From: a virus
IMG/VR virus record: IMGVR_UViG_3300037246_001555
Coordinates: 23,490-87,489 of that record
DNA: 64,000 nt
Strand: one strand, 5' to 3'
In this document: positions 34,723 through 42,525 of the stretch, piece by piece
How the letters are laid out: every line of letters begins with the position of its first letter
Numbering within the stretch: the first letter of the stretch is position 1
Program-made: the position numbers and the translations under genes
The notes under the pieces: generated by a model
What the model was told of the DNA's origin: nothing
What the model saw: only the letters and a program-made list of their open reading frames with translations
Database searches by the model: none

Positions 34723-35298
34723 TTACTTCTCCTTCCCTAGCAGTATCCGTTTGACGAATTCGTTTCGCACGTCCTCGCCTTCAGTCTGCGGCACCTCGAT
34801 GACGGGCAAATCCCAGCGAATGCAGTACCCAGCGATGAGGGCGTCGATCTGGCTTTGCCAGCTCATGAGGTTTTGACGGACGCCGTCGCTTTCCCCTTCC
34901 CAGTAGCCCCAGGGGAAATAGAAGATGTGGCTGTAGGTAGAGAGCATTGAGGCGCGAACCTTCTCTTCGAACTCAAGGTATGTGTTGTCCGGCATGAAAC
35001 CACCGCAGTAGGCCAGGCAGTAGCAGTAGTGATCGAGTATTGTCCTGTCCGCTACATAGCTGAAATTTTGATCTTGCCTGAACTTCTCATCGAAGATTCT
35101 GGTTTGGAGCGATAGTTTTCCGTTGTCCGGTAGGGCCAACACTGAATTTTCGGTTAGATCTTCCGACTCGTAGATGATCCTCGCGGCGCTCTTGAGCAGG
35201 GGAAGGTCCAGCTCTCTAGCGAGGAACTCGGCTGTGGTGGTTTTGCCAACTCCTCCAGCACCCGTGAAAGCGATTCTTGTACCTTGACGAATTGACAT
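34723..35298 (-). CDS. P-loop nucleoside/nucleotide kinase, AAA_28/NadR-like (191 aa)
   Basis: The ATG with GGGAGG was chosen over an in-frame TTG. Walker A is RIAFTGAGGVGKTTTAEFLA. A DRTILDHYCYCLAYCGG segment after it matches the D-R-x-x-x-D motif of NadR-type and phage deoxynucleoside kinases. Size is usual for that group. It may phosphorylate a nucleoside or a pyridine nucleotide precursor; the substrate is not visible. Neighbouring ThyX and RNR make nucleotide supply plausible. Confidence 0.7.
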   Translation of the reverse strand: MSIRQGTRIAFTGAGGVGKTTTAEFLARELDLPLLKSAARIIYESEDLTENSVLALPDNGKLSLQTRIFDEKFRQDQNFSYVADRTILDHYCYCLAYCGGFMPDNTYLEFEEKVRASMLSTYSHIFYFPWGYWEGESDGVRQNLMSWQSQIDALIAGYCIRWDLPVIEVPQTEGEDVRNEFVKRILLGKEK

Positions 35299-35326
35299 AT
35301 TGATCAAACCTCCCGAAGGTGAAAGT

Positions 35327-35348
35327 GGGGGGACCCCTCCGTCCCCCC
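35327..35348 (-). terminator. Intrinsic terminator after the secreted-protein gene
   Basis: GGGGGGAC pairs with GTCCCCCC around a 6-base loop, following a second hairpin (TAGTCGCG/CGCGACTA, 35349-35366) that includes the stop codon. Leftward reading continues ACTTTC. Double hairpin structure suggests a strong stop for a highly transcribed gene, as expected downstream of the promoter at 35917. Confidence 0.65.
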
Positions 35349-35364
35349 TAGTCGCGGCCCGCGA

Positions 35365-35874
35365 CTAAAAGATGCGACCGATCAGCGGGATCGCCTGGAA
35401 GAAGCGGCGAACCACGTTGTTCCGCCACCGCAGCGTATCGTCAACCCGCTTGAGAGTGCGGTCACCGGCTTCGGTGTCTCCCTGCTCATAGTACATCTGG
35501 GCGAGGGTGAAGAGTAGACACACCTCGTCCGGTCCGCCCATCGAGCCTCCGCCCATCTGAGTATTGGCGGTGAGGCCAGCCTGGCAGGTACCCAGGATCA
35601 GGGTGCTGGGGCTGGAGGCCGAGTTCTCGGCGTCTTCGAACACGACGTTCGAGCTGGAATCGACCTGGGCGCTACCGGCAGTGGCAGAGCTGTTGCCGGA
35701 GCCGAACACGCCAGCACCGGCTGCCGCACCGGCAAAGGCCGTCGAAGAGGCGGCTGCCTCGGAGGTGGAGCCGCCGCCGCAGTTGCCCTTGCAGCTAGAC
35801 TTGTCCTTGCTGGCGAAGGCTGGCCCCGCAAACAGGATGGCAGTCAAAGCCGCCAGAATCGTGAAATATCGCAT
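35365..35874 (-). CDS. Secreted protein of unknown function under a phage-type promoter (169 aa)
   Basis: A clear signal peptide (MRYFTILAALTAILFAGPAFA) is cleavable after AFA. The mature protein starts SKDKSSCKGNCGGG, continues as a Ser/Ala/Gly-rich flexible stretch to about residue 85, then a folded helical C-terminus with two more Cys (TCQAGL, EVCLLF) and a basic end. It has its own promoter, ribosome binding site (GGGAGAAAC) and strong terminator, so it is probably abundant. The low-complexity middle with Cys pair resembles host periplasmic or surface proteins; no enzyme motif. Possible roles include superinfection exclusion, lysis control or adhesion; unproven. Confidence 0.65.
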   Translation of the reverse strand: MRYFTILAALTAILFAGPAFASKDKSSCKGNCGGGSTSEAAASSTAFAGAAAGAGVFGSGNSSATAGSAQVDSSSNVVFEDAENSASSPSTLILGTCQAGLTANTQMGGGSMGGPDEVCLLFTLAQMYYEQGDTEAGDRTLKRVDDTLRWRNNVVRRFFQAIPLIGRIF

Positions 35875-35916
35875 ATTGAGTTTCTCCCTAAAATGAGGTG
35901 TGAGAGATCAATTCGT

Positions 35917-35937
35917 CTCTCTAGTAAATAATGCCGT
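35917..35937 (-). promoter_or_regulatory. Phage-type promoter (leftward) for the secreted-protein gene
   Basis: On the minus strand ACGGCATTATTTACTAG then AGAG, matching the five other sites. It lies 43 bases before the start codon of the secreted protein. Confidence 0.75.
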
Positions 35938-35968
35938 TTCGTGCTAGTCGGTGGCCGAACTTTCTCGT

Positions 35969-36193
35969 TTAATCTGGGGCGTCGCCGATACTGGTGTAGG
36001 GTATTACAAAGGCGTCCTCGGGCTCGCTGTCACAAATCTCCCTCCAGTCCCAGTAAGAGTCACCGACCGACAGGCTATTGACCCTCCAATCCCAAGAATT
36101 GACTCTTAGGCCCTCTCCGAAATGACCCTTCACTACGATCTCTAGAGAGCCGTCAATACCTTCGAGTTTCTCGCGTAGATCGTCAACTGTCAC
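35969..36193 (-). CDS. Small acidic phage protein, paralog of the 34486 gene (74 aa)
   Basis: GTG start overlapping the ThyX stop (GTGA). N-terminus MTVDDLREKLEGIDGSLEIV aligns with the gene at 34486. The remainder is Trp/Asp-rich (SWDWRVNSLSVGDSYWDW). Function unknown. Confidence 0.6.
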   Translation of the reverse strand: MTVDDLREKLEGIDGSLEIVVKGHFGEGLRVNSWDWRVNSLSVGDSYWDWREICDSEPEDAFVIPYTSIGDAPD

Positions 36194-36819
36194 GGCGTCA
36201 CCCCGTACCCAAAACTCTCCAGTGATAGGTCGAAATCTCCCGTCCCCCTAACTAGCTCCAGCATCTCAGCCGCTATCTCTTGGATCTCCAGTTGAGCGTC
36301 CGGCTTGTTCCTAAGTCCTTGGAAGTGCATGAAGGATCGGAAGTTGAAGCTGACGTCCATGACTGTTTGATTAGCGTAAGGCAGCATGAATCTGGCCGAC
36401 TCCTTGGCTCTCTTGCGGGAGAGACCGGACAGCCCTAGCCGCGTGAGCAACAGGTGATAGTCCTTGTACCGTTCTTCCATCTCGCTTTGGAATTGCTCCT
36501 TGATATCCTCAGGCCAGTCCTCAGGAACGAGCCACTTGTCCCCCTTCAGCTCCTTGTACCTAGCCGACTCGGCGTTTATGCTCACTCCGATACGGTGTTT
36601 GATCAAATGGATGTGGCTGGCGGTATCGCAAGTCACGAGAAAGTGCAGCATGCTCTTTTCGAACGGGGTGTGGTGTCCCGCCCTAGCTAGCGTCCCCAGG
36701 AAGCTCCCTATTCTTGCCCTCTTATCTGGAGTCAGTTCTCTCTCTGTTGAGGACCAACCACTTAGCGCGTGGGTAAGATCGCCGCCGTAATGGCCTAGTA
36801 GCTCTACTTTGTTGTCCAT
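36190..36819 (-). CDS. thyX: Flavin-dependent thymidylate synthase ThyX (209 aa)
   Basis: The ThyX signature R-H-R-x(7)-S-x-R-x... is present as KHRIGVSINAESARY (residues 74-88), with the first Arg replaced by Lys. FAD- and dUMP-binding helices follow (RKRAKESARFMLPYANQT, FRSFMHFQGLRNKPDAQLE). It methylates dUMP to dTMP using methylenetetrahydrofolate and NADPH-reduced flavin. The ATG shown avoids overlap with the upstream gene; an upstream start would add 23 residues. It forms with class II RNR a dNTP-synthesis set. Confidence 0.9.
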   Translation of the reverse strand: MDNKVELLGHYGGDLTHALSGWSSTERELTPDKRARIGSFLGTLARAGHHTPFEKSMLHFLVTCDTASHIHLIKHRIGVSINAESARYKELKGDKWLVPEDWPEDIKEQFQSEMEERYKDYHLLLTRLGLSGLSRKRAKESARFMLPYANQTVMDVSFNFRSFMHFQGLRNKPDAQLEIQEIAAEMLELVRGTGDFDLSLESFGYGVTP

Positions 36820-36823
36820 ACCT

Positions 36824-36973
36824 CTACCCCATCCCCCAGATTGTGCGGTGCCTGATTTCACCCCAAGAATGTTTCTGGCACCGCTCAAGCTTCTCGGGAC
36901 TTATAGCAGTGCAGTGGCAACTGAATAAGTGATGATACTCCTCAGGTTTCTCAGGCTTGGACTTTAGTCTCAT
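36824..36973 (-). CDS. Small Cys/His protein (49 aa)
   Basis: ATG behind GGGAGAAC overlaps the stop of the short membrane gene upstream by two bases (CCATGAG). Sequence has HHLFSCHC and a later Cys-Gln-Lys-His (RCQKHSW), which could form a small zinc site. Function unknown. Confidence 0.6.
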   Translation of the reverse strand: MRLKSKPEKPEEYHHLFSCHCTAISPEKLERCQKHSWGEIRHRTIWGMG

Positions 36974-37098
36974 GGTGTTCTCCCTAGTAAATAGTCTACG
37001 AGGCTGTATTCGGTCGGAAAGAGTAGCGTGCACACAACCCCGAGTGCCGCCACTGCCCAGAAGATATGGATCAGGCTCAGATTAGATCCCCGCTTCAT
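36970..37098 (-). CDS. Possible tiny membrane protein (42 aa)
   Basis: Reads MKRGSNLSLIHIFWAVAA, then LGVVCTLLFPTEYSLVDYL. A single hydrophobic segment follows a basic N-terminus. Its start overlaps the end of the HNH gene and its stop overlaps the next ATG, the junction style used throughout this arm. No ribosome binding site is obvious, so it may depend on coupling. Confidence 0.4.
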   Translation of the reverse strand: MKRGSNLSLIHIFWAVAALGVVCTLLFPTEYSLVDYLLGRTP

Positions 37099-37498
37099 CG
37101 CGAGCTTTTAGCGCTTCTTCAATAGTGGTGTAGGTCCCTATATTTCCAGCCGCCCTTGATTTTACTTGCCACCTTTCTCGATTACGGTAGATATGGTGCA
37201 TGGGGTTATTCCTACGACAGCAATGATTACGGAGGTTCTCTCTGTGGGTTACCGTACGTAGATTTTCTCGTCGATTGTCCAACGTGTCCCCGTTTATGTG
37301 ATCCACCTCTAAGCCCTTAGGCTCGTTCATTAGAACTCGATGTAGGTACGTGAATTGTCTTGTCTTATGGCAACGCCTTGCCGCATAGATTTTTCCGTGT
37401 CCGCTGTCGTGAGCATACCACTTAAAGCTACCTACCAACTTTTCATCTTCGTTGTCAATAAGCGCAGTCAGCCCTTTAGATAACGCAACTGTCGCCAT
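37082..37498 (-). CDS. HNH endonuclease with AP2-like C-terminus (138 aa)
   Basis: Core FTYLHRVLMNEPKG, then VDHINGDTLDNRRENLRTVT contains the HNH residues; the C-terminal WQVKSRAAGNIGTYTTIEEA is AP2-like. It sits between RNR and ThyX genes and overlaps the RNR C-terminus by about 23 bases. Free-standing homing endonucleases often lie beside RNR genes in phages. The ATG is used; a GTG one codon earlier is possible. Confidence 0.85.
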   Translation of the reverse strand: MATVALSKGLTALIDNEDEKLVGSFKWYAHDSGHGKIYAARRCHKTRQFTYLHRVLMNEPKGLEVDHINGDTLDNRRENLRTVTHRENLRNHCCRRNNPMHHIYRNRERWQVKSRAAGNIGTYTTIEEALKARDEAGI

Positions 37499-39449
37499 CA
37501 CACCCTCGCTCTTCTATCCTATCTTCTGGACCGATTACGTCGTAGCGAACCTTCTTTATCTTGCTAGACTGTTCTTCGTACTGCTCCTTGGTGATCTTCT
37601 CGTACGGCGCTTGCTTGTAGAGCTTGTCCCCGCGGAGCGGCAAGAAGGACACGGCCTTGAGCCTCTTCTCGTACATCGTCAAGGCATGAGCCAGGTCCGC
37701 CTCATCCTCCTTGCGCACGGTGATCGTCACGCTGACTTGGTTGTCCGACCATTTCGCCTGCATGGCAGCAGATAGTTCAAACTGCTCCCAGACGGAGATC
37801 TGATCCTTGGACCGTTCGAAGTGCGGCTCATGGACGGGGAATTCTACCACCATAGTGTGCTCTTGTTCGTATGCGTCCGGCACCACGTTGTAACCGGCCT
37901 CCTTCATGATCCCCACCAGCTCGCTGTTCTTGTTCACTCGGACCCTCCGAATGTAGTACTCGGAGTGGGGGAAGTGAATACCCGGCGTAACCCCAGGCAG
38001 GAGGCTAACGGTGCCAGAAGGCTTGACCGTGGTCACCTTCCGCGAGCGAGGGATGCACAGCCAGTCAGAGTAAACAACGTCCCACTTCTTGACTGTCTGG
38101 TAGCCGTCTTCGCACCAGTTGAGATGCTCTCGGAAGCCTACCTTGTTGATTTGTTCAATGATCCCGCTCTGGCTGAGCCCGATACGGCGGTTTCGAAACA
38201 TCACCGCGTTCGTCCGCGGATCGTGAGTAGAGATTAGAGTCACGGTTTTGGCGTACATATAAGCGTACTTTAGAGTGCGCGTGTAGTCCTCCAGGGTGGT
38301 GTGCCTAGAGGGGAATGTCTCCACGAGATTGCACAGCTCAAACGATTCCAAGCTCTGCTCTCCGCAGGGGTTACAGCCCTTTACTCGGTGGTCTTTATGC
38401 GTCTTGCCGTCACACGTACGCCCATATGCCCTAGCGTTGTCCAACCAAAAGATCCCCGGTTCGCCATTCTTGATTGCACGAGCGGCGATCTCATCGTAGT
38501 TCATTCCGATGTGGCCTATGATGCTGTTATTGGACGCCCATCGGGCCTTCTCCGGGTTGTTGATGTTCTCCTCACTCTTCAGATCCAGAAACTCCTCATC
38601 ATCGGGGCTGCCGAAAGCGATCTCTGCTGTGCGTCGGATGCCTCCCGCAACTACCGCCTCTCCGGCGTAGTTCATCAAGTCCACGATAAGAGTGGAGTCC
38701 ACACGAAGATCCGGCCCAGCATAAGTGTCGCACAGTTTGATCGTACGCTCAATCAGTTTCTTTAGCGGGTCCGGGCCGGGGGCGATTCCGCCAAAGCCCT
38801 TTATCGGGCTGCCTGCCCCTCGAATCTCGCTGAAGTCAAACTCCGAAGGTAGGGTGTCCCGTCCCGAGTATGAATCCAACACCCGCTTGAATGCCGCTGT
38901 CCAGCCCTCTCTGCTATCCTCTACTACGTGCTTCTCCTTGGTGATACGAGGAACTCTCAACTCTACGTCAAGCTGTGACCCGTCAGTATCGAACCCTACT
39001 CCCACGCCTAGAAGAGACATGTCCATCAACCACACAAAGGGGGCTGAGAATTCTCTGTTGATCTCGTCCGTGGACACAAATCCGCAGTTGTTAAGGCAAG
39101 CGCCCCCTCTTTCGAACATGAAAGGCGTGCCCATCGACCACAGACCCCTCCCGGGAGGGAGGAACTCCATGTCAAAGATCAGCCGGTACATCTCCTGAGC
39201 AGAGTGCTGCGCGCGGCGCTCGTTCCACGGCAACTTCCAATCATGACAGTGGATTTTCTGCACGAGGAAGCAGCCCTCAACTACACGTTGAGTTGTCTGC
39301 CACCACTCCTCGGTCTTACTACCTACGGTTGGGCGCGCGTACGTTCGCTTATAGCTGAAGTAGCCTAGTGGGCCCCACAGAACGGTTTTACGCTTATACT
39401 TCTTTAGGAAGTTATCTGTGAGTCTGAACTCAATCTCACGATGAATCAC
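37476..39449 (-). CDS. nrdJ: Class II (adenosylcobalamin-dependent) ribonucleotide reductase (657 aa)
   Basis: Single-chain reductase of RTPR size. Active-site landmarks: GGACLNNCG near 116-123 with the first redox Cys, NPCGEQSLESFELCN with the thiyl-radical Cys362 and Glu364 and the second region Cys, PSGTVSLLPGVTPGIHFPH, and a C-terminal CDGDSC (650-655) that re-reduces the active site. No R2 partner gene is nearby, consistent with class II using B12. It makes deoxyribonucleotides for phage DNA. GTG start behind AAGGAG. Dependence on host cobalamin follows from the class. Confidence 0.9.
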   Translation of the reverse strand: MIHREIEFRLTDNFLKKYKRKTVLWGPLGYFSYKRTYARPTVGSKTEEWWQTTQRVVEGCFLVQKIHCHDWKLPWNERRAQHSAQEMYRLIFDMEFLPPGRGLWSMGTPFMFERGGACLNNCGFVSTDEINREFSAPFVWLMDMSLLGVGVGFDTDGSQLDVELRVPRITKEKHVVEDSREGWTAAFKRVLDSYSGRDTLPSEFDFSEIRGAGSPIKGFGGIAPGPDPLKKLIERTIKLCDTYAGPDLRVDSTLIVDLMNYAGEAVVAGGIRRTAEIAFGSPDDEEFLDLKSEENINNPEKARWASNNSIIGHIGMNYDEIAARAIKNGEPGIFWLDNARAYGRTCDGKTHKDHRVKGCNPCGEQSLESFELCNLVETFPSRHTTLEDYTRTLKYAYMYAKTVTLISTHDPRTNAVMFRNRRIGLSQSGIIEQINKVGFREHLNWCEDGYQTVKKWDVVYSDWLCIPRSRKVTTVKPSGTVSLLPGVTPGIHFPHSEYYIRRVRVNKNSELVGIMKEAGYNVVPDAYEQEHTMVVEFPVHEPHFERSKDQISVWEQFELSAAMQAKWSDNQVSVTITVRKEDEADLAHALTMYEKRLKAVSFLPLRGDKLYKQAPYEKITKEQYEEQSSKIKKVRYDVIGPEDRIEERGCDGDSCVI

Positions 39450-39736
39450 TTCCGAATCTCCTTGTTACCGGGAGTCCAGTCCCAGTCTGGTTTCTCCTCT
39501 CTAATCTTTGTTGCTACTTTGTCCATACACTGTTCAGTCATATGGGAGTAGTCACTTCCTACCAGTATATGAGCTTCGTCCTTCTGCATGAATTTCCCGC
39601 ACCCCGCGCATCTTCGGTGTTTAGACGAGATGATTGGAGCAGGGTTCTCAGCGGCGCTCGCCATAACCTCCGCGGTGTGGTTCCTAAATTGAGCTGTCCA
39701 CGCCCGTATCTGCTCGGCCGTCATACCCCAGAACAT
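39446..39736 (-). CDS. Small zinc-binding protein (96 aa)
   Basis: Starts at an ATG overlapping the previous stop (TAATG). Middle has RRCAGCGKFMQKDEAHILVG and later MTEQCMDK, giving a C-x-x-C plus His/Cys zinc site. Ends in a charged Trp-rich tail. The overlap with RNR (GTGA) suggests co-translation. Role unknown. Confidence 0.6.
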   Translation of the reverse strand: MFWGMTAEQIRAWTAQFRNHTAEVMASAAENPAPIISSKHRRCAGCGKFMQKDEAHILVGSDYSHMTEQCMDKVATKIREEKPDWDWTPGNKEIRK

Positions 39737-40224
39737 TACGTCAACCACACCATCTTCGGAAAGAGGCGCCCCTCGATAGTGAAATCTCTACCGAACACTT
39801 CAACGTGCTGGCGTTCGTACTCGGACGCTCTAATCCAGCCGTCTTTAGTCATGAAGCCCCAATCCTTCAAGTGCTTAAAGGCAATGAACAAAGTCCAGCA
39901 CGAACCCGGCTCATCCCCATCAATCAGCTCCAGACGATGAAACTCCTTGGCGCTGCGGAAGATAATGTCCCCCGCTTTTCTATCCAGATATGTGCCGTCC
40001 ATGAAGTGCTCGCGGTATCTCCCCTTCAGGATGATACTGATATTCCACCAGGGATGGCAATGCAAATCATCCGGGTCATTAGCCCACAGCCTATGCAGAT
40101 ATGTGCGGCCCTGCTTGGACCTCCAAAGGAAGTACCGCTCAAGGTAGTCTGCCTCGTTGCGCTTAATCATACGCCAAGAGCCCCGCCGCTTCAACCCCTC
40201 TAAGATGAGATTAGTTACTGACAT
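39736..40224 (-). CDS. Cupin-fold protein (162 aa)
   Basis: Chosen ATG follows GGAGG; an upstream TTG/ATG adds 5 residues. Cupin motif 1 is present as LHCHPWWNISIILKGRYREH and motif 2 as AGDIIFRSAKEFHRLEL, giving His/His/Glu-type metal ligands. Cupins include dioxygenases, isomerases and sugar-modifying enzymes; the substrate is not visible. A link with the sugar enzymes of this arm is possible. Confidence 0.7.
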   Translation of the reverse strand: MSVTNLILEGLKRRGSWRMIKRNEADYLERYFLWRSKQGRTYLHRLWANDPDDLHCHPWWNISIILKGRYREHFMDGTYLDRKAGDIIFRSAKEFHRLELIDGDEPGSCWTLFIAFKHLKDWGFMTKDGWIRASEYERQHVEVFGRDFTIEGRLFPKMVWLT

Positions 40225-41764
40225 TGTACCTCCAATCACCCCAAAGGATGTGAACGAGTTGACGCTTACCGTTGGGCGCGATAATGCAATGGGTGTTCAT
40301 CCAGCTAGAAGCGCCGGACGTATAGTCCAATCTCAGCTCAGAGCTGGTTCCCACCCGGGTAGCTCCCTTGAAGATTTCCGGGCTGTGAAGATGGGCGGTT
40401 ACAGTCTTAGCTCCAATCCTGGCGAACGCCTGTATGTTGCCTCTGGCCCCGTCTGACCCCCGATGACCGTGATAACCCAGATAGTTGTCCTTGACTATGA
40501 ACGGGTAATCCTCTTGGAGGTAGATCACATCAGCTTTGCAGTTCTCTTGCATCCACCACGTGAACGGGTGGAACGGCTGCTTAGTCCTTATCGCCTTTAG
40601 CCACGCGGCCCACATTTCATGGTAGATCTCAGCATTCCACAGCTCCGTTCTCCAGTCCACCTCCTCAAGCCACCGTTTGATATGGTCGTGGTGGTTGGAT
40701 GGCACGATAACGCTAGTGGAGAAGTCCGGGGTGGTCTCTTCAACGTGCTGCGCTACTCTCTTCAACTCACCAAAGAGACAGTTCTTCCCCTCAAGGTACT
40801 TTTCGTACCTAGTCGAGGGGGACTTTTGATGGTGGTGGCTAATGGAGCCGCCGTCGATAACGTCATGACGGACGATGTATTTCGGACGAAGCGTTTGAAC
40901 GATTGAGTCCGGTCCCTCGAAAGTGGCCCTCTTCACATCCTGACTCAACACGTCTACATGCTCATCACCCAGGATGATAGCCTCAACGCGATTGATCTTT
41001 TTGACGCCGCGGCTAGTGATATGGTAGTTTAGATCGTAGAACTCAGAGTCCTTATCGCCCGTTACCGTACGAAGATGGAAGATCTCTTCTTCCCGGTCTA
41101 CCTCAATAACTGAGAACCCCAGCGAGTGGTGCTCTTCACCCTTCTTCCCAGACTTACTCTTGGAATAGTTCTTCTGGCTTATGGAGCCCGTGGTTTGGAG
41201 GATCTTGGGTAGTCTATTCTGCGGCGTCGCGACCGTCTTCATCTGGATCTGGGCGTGACCGAAGACAGCAGAATCCGCACCTGTGAGGGTCTCAAATCCT
41301 GTGAGCGGGTTGACCGCACACGCGCCAATGCCCGCATCGCCAACAACTCGAATCCCTGGAGCTATCTGGATTTGCTGTTCGATGAGGTAAGGCTCTACCT
41401 CGGGCGGCCACCAAGCCACCTTGGAGGCTAGCTCCCCCGGGCACGTCGGGTTCCGGTACAGCAGTTTGACCACAAGGATCTGCGCGTCTCGGAACTTGGC
41501 ATACTTCTTGATGCCGGCCCAAGCCTTTAGGTCTAGGGGGGTGTTATTTTGAGCGCAGGTGACGACAAATATGTCGCTATCCCTCATCCCTGCCAGTTCG
41601 TCTTCAGTGCGCTTGAATGCGGGCACCTCATCGTAGGTAAGTAAAGCCTTGCTCCACCTATTACAGGCCCGGCACTTCAGGCGGGCGTACTCTTCTCCGT
41701 CTTTCTCACGAGTGCCTCGGCGCTCTACGTCCCCAGACTTACAATGCTCGCACATGAATGTCAT
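40211..41764 (-). CDS. Zinc-ribbon/metallophosphoesterase-type protein, T5 A1-like (517 aa)
   Basis: N-terminal zinc ribbon: MCEHCKSGDVERRG, LKCRACNRWS. From about residue 260 the order of calcineurin-like phosphoesterase motifs is visible: IILGDEHVDVLS, RHDVIDGG, VIVPSNHHDHIKRW (in place of GNHD), YHGHRGSDGARG and VTAHLHSPEIFKG. This arrangement recalls the A1 family of phage T5, a pre-early protein needed for DNA transfer and host DNA degradation; that link is from memory. A nuclease or phosphodiesterase activity is likely. Confidence 0.6.
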   Translation of the reverse strand: MTFMCEHCKSGDVERRGTREKDGEEYARLKCRACNRWSKALLTYDEVPAFKRTEDELAGMRDSDIFVVTCAQNNTPLDLKAWAGIKKYAKFRDAQILVVKLLYRNPTCPGELASKVAWWPPEVEPYLIEQQIQIAPGIRVVGDAGIGACAVNPLTGFETLTGADSAVFGHAQIQMKTVATPQNRLPKILQTTGSISQKNYSKSKSGKKGEEHHSLGFSVIEVDREEEIFHLRTVTGDKDSEFYDLNYHITSRGVKKINRVEAIILGDEHVDVLSQDVKRATFEGPDSIVQTLRPKYIVRHDVIDGGSISHHHQKSPSTRYEKYLEGKNCLFGELKRVAQHVEETTPDFSTSVIVPSNHHDHIKRWLEEVDWRTELWNAEIYHEMWAAWLKAIRTKQPFHPFTWWMQENCKADVIYLQEDYPFIVKDNYLGYHGHRGSDGARGNIQAFARIGAKTVTAHLHSPEIFKGATRVGTSSELRLDYTSGASSWMNTHCIIAPNGKRQLVHILWGDWRYNVSN

Positions 41765-42168
41765 TGCTTGTTCTCTTCCTCTTCACGTACCTTCTCCAGG
41801 CGAGGTTCAGCTATCTCTTTGTACCACTCAAGGAATTCCCCTAATTCAAACGTAATCATGCTCTTGGCGAGACCGGACCCATGAGGACACCACACTACAG
41901 CCGGGATAGTCATTCCATAAGCATTTGCCGCTGCTTGCCTCATCTCAGCCGCTGCGGGGTGCTTGCGAGTTTTCTTCGCTTCGATTGAGACGGGAAAAGT
42001 GCGTCGGCCTAGTGGGCTGAGCGGGATGTCGATGCCGGAGGAGCCCATCGAACAGCTCCCTACGTCCCCCTCCCCAAGCCACGGAAACGCCTCCAATAGC
42101 CTATCTCGGATGTAGTTTTGAAGTCTTTTGCCTTTCCCCTTAGCCGACGAGGTCTTAATCCCGCTCAT
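41761..42168 (-). CDS. PD-(D/E)XK-type nuclease (135 aa)
   Basis: Layout of a small restriction-endonuclease-fold enzyme: helix with Lys/Arg, then GSSGIDIPLSP with the Asp, VSIEAKKTRK with the E-x-K, and a helix with HPAAAEMRQAAANA. The final PAVVWCPHG strand is like those of phage Holliday junction resolvases or endonuclease VII analogues. It may resolve recombination intermediates or damage host DNA. Its start lies within the preceding gene's end and its stop overlaps the next gene. Confidence 0.65.
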   Translation of the reverse strand: MSGIKTSSAKGKGKRLQNYIRDRLLEAFPWLGEGDVGSCSMGSSGIDIPLSPLGRRTFPVSIEAKKTRKHPAAAEMRQAAANAYGMTIPAVVWCPHGSGLAKSMITFELGEFLEWYKEIAEPRLEKVREEEENKQ

Positions 42169-42403
42169 CCTTCCTCCATTTTAAGTAGCCTTGTACGGCT
42201 AGAATGTTGAAGATGACACCCTCAATGCCGATGACGATAGACGGCATGAGAATGCCGTAGATCATCCACGCTGTATTCCCCAGAAAGTTGAGCACCCACC
42301 CGGTCTTGCTCTTATTTGCCAAGCATATGTTGGCAAAGAACAAACAGAACGACGCGGCGGCGGCTAAGCCCTCTAGCTCCCAACGAATGTCTCCGAACGT
42401 CAT
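42155..42403 (-). CDS. Three-helix membrane protein, SemiSWEET/PnuC-like half-transporter (82 aa)
   Basis: Three hydrophobic segments: LAAAASFCLFFANICLA, TGWVLNFLGNTAWMIYGIL and SIVIGIEGVIFNILAVQGYL, ending KWRKDE. The pattern L-x-N-x-x-x-N-x-x-W-x-x-Y with a final Y-L-K-W-R resembles SemiSWEET and PnuC-type small transporters. It may move a small metabolite or be a membrane effector. No lysis partner nearby. Confidence 0.6.
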   Translation of the reverse strand: MTFGDIRWELEGLAAAASFCLFFANICLANKSKTGWVLNFLGNTAWMIYGILMPSIVIGIEGVIFNILAVQGYLKWRKDERD

Positions 42404-42525
42404 GACTTCCTACGGAACACATAGCCTAGCCACCCAGAGATAGCAGCCAAAAAGCAGGGCAGGGCAATCTTCAACCAGAGAGGGTCACTTACGGCCTCGA
42501 TGACGATTCTTTGCTCTGGCTGCAC
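42400..42525 (-). CDS. Tiny single-span membrane protein (41 aa)
   Basis: GTG start shares its bases with the upstream stop (TAGTG) after GGAGGGGG; the stop overlaps the next ATG (CATGA). The product has an acidic N-terminus, one transmembrane helix (WLKIALPCFLAAISGWLGYV) and a basic end FRRKS. Such small membrane proteins can be holins or inhibitors; role unknown. Confidence 0.65.
   Translation of the reverse strand: MQPEQRIVIEAVSDPLWLKIALPCFLAAISGWLGYVFRRKS

Noticed and set aside
34723-35307. Three-residue longer start of the P-loop kinase
   Set aside because: It uses TTG three codons upstream of an ATG with the GGGAGG site at better spacing.
36970-36993. Partial match to the phage promoter (TATTTACTAGGGAG) on the minus strand
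   Set aside because: Only the 3' 14 bases match; the ACGG[C/T]AT part is missing and the site falls in a possible tiny gene, so it was not counted as a promoter.
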